This document shows positions 1 to 6,682 of a DNA stretch of 17,419 bases, piece after piece. The notes beneath the pieces were generated by a model. It saw only the letters and a program-made list of their open reading frames with translations. It did no database searches and was not told the DNA's origin. Source of the DNA: JALYUA01 sp038229875 (GTDB lineage: Bacteria; Acidobacteriota; Thermoanaerobaculia; UBA5066; Gp7-AA6); the NCBI GenBank assembly GCA_038229875.1, contig JBBROA010000089.1:1-17419 (forward strand), in the 5' to 3' direction. Position 1 is the first letter of the stretch. Every line of letters starts with the position of its first letter. A program made the translations under genes and the position numbers.

Positions 1-1244
1 AGGGGAACCGAGGTGACCGTCGTCGTGTTTTCGTCTTCGTCGAAGAACACGATCGAGGGGACCGCTTCCTGAGACGAGCAGGCGCCGGCGGTGCCGGTCT
101 GCGAGGTCGTCAGGTCGCGAAGGAACGTGGCAGCCTGGCCGGAGGCCGCGCCGGCGCCAACCGTGGCACCCGCACGCCAGACGATCCAGTTGGACGTGAT
201 GCCCGCGCCCTCAAAGTAGCGAGCCGCGTACTTCAGGCCGAGGGGCTCACGCTCGTCGCCGAATCCACGATCCCAGGGAGCGATGACCGCGAGGTCCGTC
301 GGGGAGACGCCGGTTCCGCAGTTCGTGCAGAAGTTTTCCGTCGCCGGGGACCAGTAACGGCCGTAGAACGTCCGGGTCCGCGCCGTCGTCGTCTGGTCGA
401 ACGCGCCGACCGGGGCCGGGTTGTTCGCGAGAGCGCCGAAGGAGCGATCCGACTCGATGTTGACCGTGGACGCGCCGAAGGTCGGGATGCCGGTGGAGGA
501 CGTGAAGATCACCTCGCCCCACAGGTTGTTCTCGTTGCCGATGGCATCGTTGGCGTAATAGAGAGGATCGGACGGGTTCGACAGGTTGCAGTAGTTGACC
601 ATGTCGATCGTGATGTAGCCATGGATCAACCCGGTGATGACCTGATCCGGGGCCGCGGTGCAGCCGAGGGAGTCAGGCGTCGTGTCGAGCGAATCCAGGG
701 TGTTCAGCTGGAACGAACCGCCCTGCGTGAACGCCGGCGTCGGATAGAGCGCCGTCGCCAGGGTGTTGTCTTCCGGGGTCGTCGGCGAGTTCGGACGCAC
801 GCGGAGGAAGCCGGTCGGGTAGACCGCCGCCGCCGAGTTGCGCTGACACACGTCGCTGGCCACCGAAACGTGGCTGGTGTTGATCGGGGTGGACGGGAGG
901 TTGCCGCGCAGGATCTCGGACATCCGCATCGCCTGGATGTCAAATCCAGTCAGGGCGACGTTGAAGTCGAGAACGAGCACGGACCGCTCGTTGAACACGG
1001 AGACGTGGGCGATCGTCGGCGCCGCGGAGGCGTTTCCGATCGTCACGATCGTGTCCAGAGCTGGCTGAAGGCCGGCGCTGGTCGAGGTCTGGGGCGAGCC
1101 ATCGGCGTTGAACGTCACCTGGAACCAGGGGACGAGCAGGGTCGCCGCCGGCCGCTGGTCGACGGTACACGTGACGGCGCTCGCGCTGTTCGCAACGGCG
1201 AACAGGGCGACGAGCACCATGCACGTCACAAAAGTCTTCTTCAT
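1..1244 (-). CDS. Exported protein of unknown function, C-terminus cut by window edge
   Basis: The minus-strand reading frame is open from the ATG at 1244 to the left edge (about 414 residues seen) with no stop, so the gene is partial at its C-terminus. The start is well supported: a GAGGAG ribosome binding site lies at 1254-1259, 9 nt upstream, and the protein opens with a signal peptide (MKKTF, hydrophobic core, cleavage probably after NSASA at about residue 23). The mature part begins VTCTVDQRPAATLLVPWFQV; PAATLL[V/L]P-type starts recur, from memory, in exported proteins of unknown function in Acidobacteriota and relatives. Several cysteines follow (DVCQRN, GCTAAP, NYCNL, CTNCGT, GACSS), so disulfides outside the cytoplasm are plausible. 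An in-frame ATG at 1304 would add 20 residues before the signal peptide and lacks a comparable binding site, so I reject it. No enzymatic motif is visible. Confidence 0.85.
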   Translation of the reverse strand, partial: MKKTFVTCMVLVALFAVANSASAVTCTVDQRPAATLLVPWFQVTFNADGSPQTSTSAGLQPALDTIVTIGNASAAPTIAHVSVFNERSVLVLDFNVALTGFDIQAMRMSEILRGNLPSTPINTSHVSVASDVCQRNSAAAVYPTGFLRVRPNSPTTPEDNTLATALYPTPAFTQGGSFQLNTLDSLDTTPDSLGCTAAPDQVITGLIHGYITIDMVNYCNLSNPSDPLYYANDAIGNENNLWGEVIFTSSTGIPTFGASTVNIESDRSFGALANNPAPVGAFDQTTTARTRTFYGRYWSPATENFCTNCGTGVSPTDLAVIAPWDRGFGDEREPLGLKYAARYFEGAGITSNWIVWRAGATVGAGAASGQAATFLRDLTTSQTGTAGACSSQEAVPSIVFFDEDENTTTVTSVP

Positions 1245-1253
1245 TATTGAGAT

Positions 1254-1259
1254 CTCCTC
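1254..1259 (-). promoter_or_regulatory. Ribosome binding site of the exported protein
   Basis: GAGGAG on the minus strand, 9 nt before the ATG at 1244. It decides between this start and an in-frame upstream ATG at 1304. Confidence 0.7.
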
Positions 1260-1451
1260 GTTACGGTTAACTGCGGAAATGAACACACACGCTTGAGACT
1301 TCATCGTCTCGATCCCATCACCTCCCGTTTATTTTTTTCTCTCGGATTCCCTCAAAAGTTTCTTTTTGGGTGCTGACACAACGGAACTTTCGACTCCCAT
1401 TGGGTTTGGAGACATCTTCGACTCTGCTCCGAGGGGAGTCAAGGGAAAAGA

Positions 1452-1517
1452 TCGGGTTTTATGCCGTCCGATCATTAAATCGATGTTAACCCGAGCTTTT
1501 GTAGACGCTTAAAGCTC
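1452..1517 (-). terminator. Candidate terminator structures after the FG-GAP lipoprotein gene
   Basis: Two inverted repeats follow the stop codon at 1536 in the direction of transcription. The first is GAGCTTT/AAAGCTC (1493-1499 with 1511-1517, 11-nt loop). The second is TCGGGTT/AACCCGA (1452-1458 with 1488-1494, 29-nt loop); on the minus strand it is followed by ATCTTTTCCC. The two share bases 1493-1494, so they could be alternative folds. The long loop of the second and the short T-run make this a weak intrinsic terminator. Confidence 0.35.
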
Positions 1518-1535
1518 CGGGTCGGCGCTGGACGC

Positions 1536-3176
1536 TCAGGGACGGTTCAGGTACACGCTCCACCCGCCGGGGTCGCTCGGCGACGACGACGGAACGGTCT
1601 TCGCGATCACGAGATCCAGGCGTCCGTCGCCGTTCACGTCGACCAACCGGACGCACTGCGCCTGCGAGTTGATCGCGGGCTCCTGCGCCTCCGGCAATTC
1701 CCGGAACTGGCCGTCCGCGCCCTGCAGGAAGATCCGCACCTTCTTGGACTCGCTGTCGGGAAAAACGATGTCGTCGAGCCCGTCCCCGTTCAGGTCCCCC
1801 ATCGCAACCGCGTAGAGGAAGGCGTTGCTCCCCTTCTTGCGAAAGACGCGGTGGACCGTCCAGGCTCCGTCCTTCAACGAATAGACGTTCAAGCCGAGAG
1901 CGTTCCGAAGCGGCTCCTGCATGAACTTGCTGTAGGCGTCCACGAACGCCGGAAGCTTGCCGGGTCCGAACGTTCCCGGCCGCGTCGAGAAGTGAAAGGC
2001 GTACGACTCGAGCTCGGCAAACGCGATCGGAAGGAAGGCCCCCTTTCCCGTGTTCTTCCACAGGAGCGTCTGCGCCGCGAAAACGTGGCTGCCGGTCAGC
2101 AGGTCCATTTTCCCGTCGCGATCGTAGTCCCAGGGGTTCATGGAATACGAGTACGCCCCGCCCGGCAGGCTCTGGCTGCGGAACTCCCACGCGCGCGGCG
2201 ACCGATAGAGGTACGTGCGCACCTGGTTCAAGTCGACCGCGTCGCCCGAGTTGTCCACGATGTCCCGCGATGCGACGATGTCGAGGTGGCCATCTCCGTC
2301 GACGTCGACGAGCGCAACGGCCTGGCTCGAGAAATCCCGCTGTGGCAATCCGCGACGGACGACCGTGAAGCCTCCGGCGCCGTCGCCGAAGAGAGCCACG
2401 AGACCGCCGTTGTGAGACGCGGTCACGATGTCCATTTTGCCGTCGCCGTCGATGTCGCCCGCGGCGATGCCGCCGTAATCCACCGCGAAATCGGGCCGTT
2501 TCCTTCCGTCCTCGACGAACGAAAGGGGCCACGCGGTGAAGCGGCCTTTGCCGTCGCCCAGCCACACGTGCGGTTTCCCGTCGCCCCCGAGGCGCGCGGG
2601 CGGTGCGACGACGTCGGGGATCCCGTCGCCGTTCATGTCCGCCATCACGAAGCTCGCCCGCCAGAGCCCTTCGCCCGGCAGGCCCGTGTTCGCGAGCTCC
2701 TCGAACCGCAACGGCGCGGCCCCTCGCACCGGCGGGATCTCCTCGAAGTCTGCGAGCGGGGCGACCGGAGTGCGCTCCGGCGGAACCGGAGTCGCCGTCA
2801 CGCCGCGGCGCGCGTTCTCGGCCGCCGCGATCTGCTCGGGGAGGATCTTCGTCGTCCAGACGTAGTAATAGTTTTCATCCTCTTTGAAGAACTCGACGGG
2901 GAGCGGGATGATCGGGCTGCGAATGTGCCGCTCATCGACGCGGATGTACTCCTTCTTCGGGTACCGCTCGACGAAATGCGTCTCGTCCTCTTCGATGACG
3001 TTCGGGTTGACGCGCCGGCGCGCCGAGGGCGTCGGGGTGAGGCTTCCCGCGGGCGCCGCGGAAGACGCCGCCGGCCGGGCGGGTGCGGGAGAGGAGGAGC
3101 TGGTGCAGGCCCAGATCCCGAGCGACACGATGGCGGCCGCTCCGAGCGCAGTCAGATTCGACGCAGTCCTGTTCAC
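1536..3176 (-). CDS. FG-GAP/VCBS repeat lipoprotein
   Basis: A 546-residue exported protein. The N-terminus has a hydrophobic stretch ending LGIWAC, so Cys24 is a likely lipidation site, although Trp at -2 is unusual for a lipobox. A Ser/Ala/Pro-rich linker (25-55) leads to a region of unknown fold (56-160). Next come six calcium-binding-type DxDxDG motifs of FG-GAP/VCBS beta-propeller repeats: DMNGDGIPD near 180, DIDGDGKMD near 241, DVDGDGHLD near 291, DYDRDGKMD near 350, DLNGDGLDD near 461 and DVNGDGRLD near 513. Such propellers bind ligands or partners outside the cell; no catalytic residues are visible. The start is GTG at 3176, with AGGAGG 4 nt upstream. It lies 81 bp downstream of the ABC permease on the same strand and may be co-transcribed. 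Substrate or partner is unknown. Confidence 0.9.
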   Translation of the reverse strand: MNRTASNLTALGAAAIVSLGIWACTSSSSPAPARPAASSAAPAGSLTPTPSARRRVNPNVIEEDETHFVERYPKKEYIRVDERHIRSPIIPLPVEFFKEDENYYYVWTTKILPEQIAAAENARRGVTATPVPPERTPVAPLADFEEIPPVRGAAPLRFEELANTGLPGEGLWRASFVMADMNGDGIPDVVAPPARLGGDGKPHVWLGDGKGRFTAWPLSFVEDGRKRPDFAVDYGGIAAGDIDGDGKMDIVTASHNGGLVALFGDGAGGFTVVRRGLPQRDFSSQAVALVDVDGDGHLDIVASRDIVDNSGDAVDLNQVRTYLYRSPRAWEFRSQSLPGGAYSYSMNPWDYDRDGKMDLLTGSHVFAAQTLLWKNTGKGAFLPIAFAELESYAFHFSTRPGTFGPGKLPAFVDAYSKFMQEPLRNALGLNVYSLKDGAWTVHRVFRKKGSNAFLYAVAMGDLNGDGLDDIVFPDSESKKVRIFLQGADGQFRELPEAQEPAINSQAQCVRLVDVNGDGRLDLVIAKTVPSSSPSDPGGWSVYLNRP

Positions 3177-3180
3177 GAAA

Positions 3181-3186
3181 CCTCCT
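3181..3186 (-). promoter_or_regulatory. Strong ribosome binding site before a GTG start
   Basis: AGGAGG on the minus strand, 4 nt upstream of the GTG start of the FG-GAP lipoprotein. It supports the GTG choice. Confidence 0.65.
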
Positions 3187-3257
3187 CGATCACGGGTTTG
3201 TTGAGCCGGTTCGGACCGTCCAACGTGGACCGGTCGCCGGCTGTTCCAGGTGGCGCC

Positions 3258-4043
3258 TCAAATCAGATCGGCGAAATGAGGGCGCGCGCGAAAAAACAGA
3301 GCGCCGCCGAGCGCAGCCGCCGCGGCGGCGCAGACGACGAGATAGAGAGCGGAGCCTGCGTCCGGGAGCATATGGAGCGTGAAGGCCCGGCGGTACCACT
3401 CGGTCAGATGCGTGATCGGGTTCGCCGCCAGGATCGGGCGGAACCTCGCCGGAACGAGTGCCGCGGGGTAGACGATCGGGGTCGCCCAGAAGATGACCGT
3501 CAGCCCGATGGAGATCGCCTGGGCGGCGTCGCGCAGAAACGTCGTGACCGTCGCGGCGATGCACCCGATCCCGAACGTCAACAGGACCTGGAGGAAGAGG
3601 GCCGGGATCGCGAGCAGGGCCCATCCGAAGGAGAAATGCCCGACCATGGCGACATAGACCCCGTAGACGGCAAAGCCGATCACCTGGTTGACGACCGCAG
3701 CCAGAATGGCGGAAAGGATCAGGGTCTCGATCGGAAACACCGTCTTTTTGACCATGGCCGCGTTGTCGGTCAGAGCGGAGGAAGACCGGGAAATCCCCTC
3801 GGAAATGGCCATCCAGGGCAGCAGCCCGGCCATCAGAAACTCCGGAAAACTGGCATATCCCTTCTCGACGGGCGCCCGGAGGATGACGGCGAAGACCGCC
3901 GTATAGAGAAACATCCAGAGGACGGGGAGCGCGAACGCCCAGAGCACCCCCAGCCCAGACCCGGCGTAACGGGACCGCAGGTCGCGGACAACCATCTCTT
4001 TTAAGAGGAAAACGCGGGCGGAAAGAGGCTTGTCGCTTGACAT
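3258..4043 (-). CDS. ABC-2 type transport permease, Wzm/polysaccharide-export type
   Basis: A 261-residue integral membrane protein of the ABC-2 permease family that exports polysaccharides, O-antigen or teichoic acid precursors (Wzm, KpsM, TagG). The family signature is visible: an amphipathic N-terminus with RDLRSRYAGSGLGVLWAFALP (20-40) leading into the first membrane helix, then about six helices. The typical loop NPITHLTEWYRRAF (208-221) precedes the last helix. Length matches the family. Such a permease needs an ATPase subunit, which normally lies next to it, but none is in this window: upstream is the divergent XRE gene and downstream the FG-GAP lipoprotein. The ATG at 4043 has no Shine-Dalgarno site and sits just 16 nt after a TATAAT box. 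A distant ATPase gene, or a non-polysaccharide substrate, remains possible. Confidence 0.88.
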   Translation of the reverse strand: MSSDKPLSARVFLLKEMVVRDLRSRYAGSGLGVLWAFALPVLWMFLYTAVFAVILRAPVEKGYASFPEFLMAGLLPWMAISEGISRSSSALTDNAAMVKKTVFPIETLILSAILAAVVNQVIGFAVYGVYVAMVGHFSFGWALLAIPALFLQVLLTFGIGCIAATVTTFLRDAAQAISIGLTVIFWATPIVYPAALVPARFRPILAANPITHLTEWYRRAFTLHMLPDAGSALYLVVCAAAAAALGGALFFRARPHFADLI

Positions 4044-4059
4044 GCGGAGAGGGAGGGGG

Positions 4060-4087
4060 ATTATAGTGACCTGACCTTATGGCGCAA
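4060..4087 (-). promoter_or_regulatory. Promoter of the ABC permease
   Basis: On the minus strand a perfect TATAAT (4060-4065) is preceded, 16 nt upstream, by TTGCGC (4082-4087), a half-match to TTGACA. Transcription would start near 4053, about 10 nt before the ATG. Confidence 0.55.
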
Positions 4088-4137
4088 TAGCATCCAGCCT
4101 CGAATCAGCCTCCCCTTCCGAATCGGCCCGGAGCACC

Positions 4138-4154
4138 TGTACTCGATCGATACA
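4138..4154. promoter_or_regulatory. TGTA-N9-TACA dyad upstream of the XRE gene
   Basis: TGTA at 4138-4141 and TACA at 4151-4154 form a short dyad around a TCGATCGA core, about 50 bp before the XRE start in the gap divergent from the permease. Self-regulating XRE proteins often bind such dyads, but 4-bp arms are weak evidence. Confidence 0.25.
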
Positions 4155-4206
4155 CAAATTCATCCACGGCGACACCGCAAATCCGCCGCAAGGCAAAGGC
4201 CCGTCA

Positions 4207-4608
4207 ATGTCTTCCCCGCTGTCGCCCCGCAAGATTCACCTGGTCGGCTCGCGGATCCGCGAGCTGCGCAAGGGCCGGCGGCTCACCCAGACGGAGCTCT
4301 CCGAGAAGATCGGGGTCGCGCAATCGGACCTCTCCCGCATGGAGCAGGGCGAGTACAAGGTCGGGCTGGACACGCTTTTCAAGATCCTCCAGGTGTTCGA
4401 TCTCAAGATGGGCGAGTTCTTCGGAGAAACCGAGGCGGCCGCCGAGGCCGAGGCCCGCGAGCTCGTGGCCGACTTCGAAGCCCTTTCGGGCGACGCCCAG
4501 CGCGAAGTGCGCGACTTCGTCCGCTTCAAAAAGATGCTCCAGCAGCAGGAAAAAGAAGAACCGGGCAGACCGGAGACCCCCGCGGGCGAGCCGGAAGATA
4601 GGTCTTGA
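4207..4608 (+). CDS. XRE-family helix-turn-helix transcriptional regulator
   Basis: A 133-residue DNA-binding protein. Residues 13-67 form a Cro/C1-type helix-turn-helix domain: IRELRKGRRLTQTELSEKIGV, a recognition helix around QSDLSRMEQGE (39-49), and the closing helices KVGLDTLFKILQVFDLKMGEFF. The C-terminal part (75-133) is a Glu/Ala-rich helical tail without a sensor domain, perhaps for dimerisation or for contact with the neighbouring TPR protein. The start is the first ATG in frame; the upstream AAGGCAAAGG is at best a weak ribosome binding site. It is the first gene of a three-gene plus-strand cluster (67-nt gap to the TPR gene) and diverges from the ABC permease, so it could control either. 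Target genes and signal are unknown. Confidence 0.87.
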   Translation: MSSPLSPRKIHLVGSRIRELRKGRRLTQTELSEKIGVAQSDLSRMEQGEYKVGLDTLFKILQVFDLKMGEFFGETEAAAEAEARELVADFEALSGDAQREVRDFVRFKKMLQQQEKEEPGRPETPAGEPEDRS

Positions 4609-4675
4609 GTTTCGATGACCCGTCCCGGACAATGATCGGATCCATCTCTGCTGGACCAGTGAGCCCGGATAAGCC

Positions 4676-5578
4676 ATGAGCGAGCGCCGAAAGCATCTCG
4701 AGTTTCTCCGGAAGACCGCCCGCGAGGCGATCTGGGCCGGTGACTACGAGCGCGCGCTCACTCTCTACGATGACGCGCTGTCTCTCGCGCGCTCCTGGAA
4801 AGACCGCGAGCACGAGGATCTCTTTACGTGCAACCGCGCGACCACGCTGATCGAGATGGACCGGCAGGATTTCGACCTGTCGCGTTTGAAAGAAATCCTG
4901 ATCAGGAACCCCTCGAGCTACAACGGCGTGTTGGCCGCCTACGTGTCCGCCAACGCCCACGAGGCGCGCGGCGAGTACGCGAAGGCTCGCTTCTACGCCC
5001 AGACCGCCCTCGCGAAGGCGCGGGATCTCGGCGAAGAGGAGCTGACGGGGACGTCGCTCAACCTCCTGGCCGGCTTAGAGCTCCACGAGAGCCGGTTCGA
5101 AGCGGCGCGAAGTCTGTTCGAGGAAGCGCTCGACCGCCTGGAGTCGGAGGGCGAAAGCCTTTCGCGGCAGGCGGCCGTCGCGGCGGACAACCTCGGCTAC
5201 TGCCACATCGCGCTCGACCGGATGGACGTGGGCGTGCCGCTCGTCGAGCGCTCGCTGTCGGTCCTCGACCGGCTCGGCGCCCGCCAGGCGATGGACTACC
5301 CCTCGCTCGACCTCTGCTTCGCTCACGTGAAGCGGAACCGGCTGGACGACGCGGAGAGCTGGGGAATCCGCGCGCTCGGGCTCGGCAAGGAATTCGGCCG
5401 CGACGACGTCGTCAAGAACTCGCACTATCTGCTCGCCGAGACGTACTCGGAGATGGGGCGCGAGTCGCAGGCGGACGAGCACTACGAAGCGCTCGCCACC
5501 TACTACCCGAGCTTCCCCGCACTGAAGCACTACCTCCGTCAGATCAGCCTGATGGAAGTCATCAACCTGAGAGCCTGA
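4676..5578 (+). CDS. Tetratricopeptide repeat protein
   Basis: A 300-residue, probably cytoplasmic protein: no signal peptide and no membrane helix. It consists almost wholly of TPR-like helix pairs. The best are near 12-40 (AIWAGDYERALTLYDDALSLA), 86-118 (NAHEARGEYAKARFYAQTAL), 125-158 (FEAARSLFEEALDRL), 166-199 and 222-275 (ETYSEMGRESQADEHYEAL). TPR arrays bind proteins or peptides. Next to a short XRE protein that has no sensor domain, it may be its partner, a split version of the XRE-TPR fusions known from peptide-responsive regulators; this is inference. The stop TGA lies 1 nt before the ATG of the following exported-protein gene, which implies translational coupling. No enzymatic motif is visible. 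Confidence 0.85.
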   Translation: MSERRKHLEFLRKTAREAIWAGDYERALTLYDDALSLARSWKDREHEDLFTCNRATTLIEMDRQDFDLSRLKEILIRNPSSYNGVLAAYVSANAHEARGEYAKARFYAQTALAKARDLGEEELTGTSLNLLAGLELHESRFEAARSLFEEALDRLESEGESLSRQAAVAADNLGYCHIALDRMDVGVPLVERSLSVLDRLGARQAMDYPSLDLCFAHVKRNRLDDAESWGIRALGLGKEFGRDDVVKNSHYLLAETYSEMGRESQADEHYEALATYYPSFPALKHYLRQISLMEVINLRA

Positions 5579-5579
5579 G

Positions 5580-6665
5580 ATGAACAGGCTGACGTCTCCG
5601 CGCTGGACCGCCGCTCTCGTCTTCGCCGCCGCGTTCTTCTGCGTGTCGGGCAGCGCCCGCGCGGAAGAGAAATCGCTGCTGGCGCCGGACGGCACCGTTT
5701 ACACAGTCCGGTCCGGACCCGCCGCGGACCTCTCGGTCACGGGCGCCGGGATCCGTCCCGACGACAACCTGATCGAGTGGACCTCGCTCTCGCAGGACGG
5801 CGCTCGCGCGCTCGGCATCATTCCGAACACGGCGTCGCACAACCCGAAGCTCAATCTCGATCTCGCGTTCGACGAGCAGAGCGGCTCCCTCGTCCTCCTG
5901 TGGAAGGAAGAGCTCTCGGTCTTGAACGTCCTGCACCTCGGTGTTTTCCGCCAGGGCGCGTGGAAGCAGCTCGACCTGCTGCCAAATCTCGGGTTCGCGC
6001 ACGCCTACAACCCGCGGATGCTCCTGTCGCACCAGGTCGTCCACTGGCTCGACGAGAACGGCAAGGACGCCTGGAAGACGCGATCGCTTCTCTCGGTGAT
6101 CTGGTGGGAAGAATCGCAGTACGCGCAGGCGCGCTACGCGCCGATTTTCTTAGACGAAGACACGAGCGCGAACGACGTCCCGGTCTACGACCTGCCCTCG
6201 ACGGTGGGCGGCGGCGGCGTTCCGACCTCCTACGATGAAGTCCCTCCCGCCGCCTACCTGTACCCGAGCCTCCAGCTCGAAGGTCCGGGCGGCGCGATCC
6301 TGGCGAGCTTCGCTGATCTCGGGTCCAAGAAGCAGTACGTGGTGCGGATCGCGTTTCCGACGGACCTCGGCGCCGCGGGGCCGAACGCGAAGACCACGTT
6401 GCGCCGCCGGATCCCGGTCGTCGGCATCACGATGCAGGGCCCGGTGGCGATGAATCTTCCGGCCGAGCTGTCCGTGCCGATCTTCACGATCGTGGGCCCG
6501 ACGTACAACCCGACCTTCGTCTGGCAATCGGACAAGTCGGTCAAGTTCATCCGTTACGACGTCGCCTCGGGAAAGTGGTCCGCGCCGCGCACCGTCGCCG
6601 TCACCGACGAGATGTCGGTCGAAAAGGCGATGCAGCTCGTGCAGGAGATGGCGACCAAGAATTAG
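5580..6665 (+). CDS. Exported protein of unknown function
   Basis: A 361-residue protein with a clear signal peptide: basic start MNRLTSPRW, hydrophobic core, and probable cleavage after SARA at residue 28. I do not recognise the mature domain. It is rich in beta-strand-like stretches and aromatic residues (SLVLLWKEELSVL, VHWLDENGKDAWKTR, VIWWEESQYAQARYAP, FVWQSDKSVKFIRYD), which would suit a beta-propeller or beta-sandwich. There is no lipobox, membrane anchor or obvious catalytic motif. The ATG follows the TPR stop codon by 1 nt and has no good binding site of its own, so it is probably translated by coupling. It is the last gene of the XRE/TPR cluster and ends at the stop-to-stop hairpin it shares with dnaJ. 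Confidence 0.82.
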   Translation: MNRLTSPRWTAALVFAAAFFCVSGSARAEEKSLLAPDGTVYTVRSGPAADLSVTGAGIRPDDNLIEWTSLSQDGARALGIIPNTASHNPKLNLDLAFDEQSGSLVLLWKEELSVLNVLHLGVFRQGAWKQLDLLPNLGFAHAYNPRMLLSHQVVHWLDENGKDAWKTRSLLSVIWWEESQYAQARYAPIFLDEDTSANDVPVYDLPSTVGGGGVPTSYDEVPPAAYLYPSLQLEGPGGAILASFADLGSKKQYVVRIAFPTDLGAAGPNAKTTLRRRIPVVGITMQGPVAMNLPAELSVPIFTIVGPTYNPTFVWQSDKSVKFIRYDVASGKWSAPRTVAVTDEMSVEKAMQLVQEMATKN

Positions 6666-6682
6666 CTGTCAGCGGACGGCTA
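6663..6682. terminator. Hairpin spanning from stop codon to stop codon of convergent genes
   Basis: TAGCTGTC-AGCG-GACGGCTA forms an 8-bp stem (one U-G pair as plus-strand RNA) with a 4-nt loop. Its first three bases are the TAG stop of the exported-protein gene (6663-6665); its last three are the TAG stop of dnaJ on the minus strand (6680-6682). It probably acts as a two-way terminator or 3'-end protector. No long T-run follows on either strand. Confidence 0.5.

Larger units (their letters stand above)
1245..1535. other. AT-richer intergenic region between two minus-strand genes
   Basis: This 291-bp gap has no convincing gene. It is clearly more AT-rich than its surroundings, with T-runs around 1329-1336 and 1360-1367. 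It holds two hairpin candidates close to the end of the FG-GAP gene (annotated separately) and two copies of TTCGACTC at 1389-1396 and 1417-1424, 28 bp apart. A short inverted repeat GAGAC/GTCTC lies at 1295-1310. The promoter of the exported gene should lie here, but I could not choose a convincing -35/-10 pair. Confidence 0.5.

Noticed and set aside
1851..4004. Plus-strand open frame of 717 codons
   Set aside because: It is antisense to the FG-GAP lipoprotein and the ABC permease, both of which show clear family motifs. Its product is Arg/Glu/Asp-rich low-complexity sequence typical of GC-rich shadow frames.
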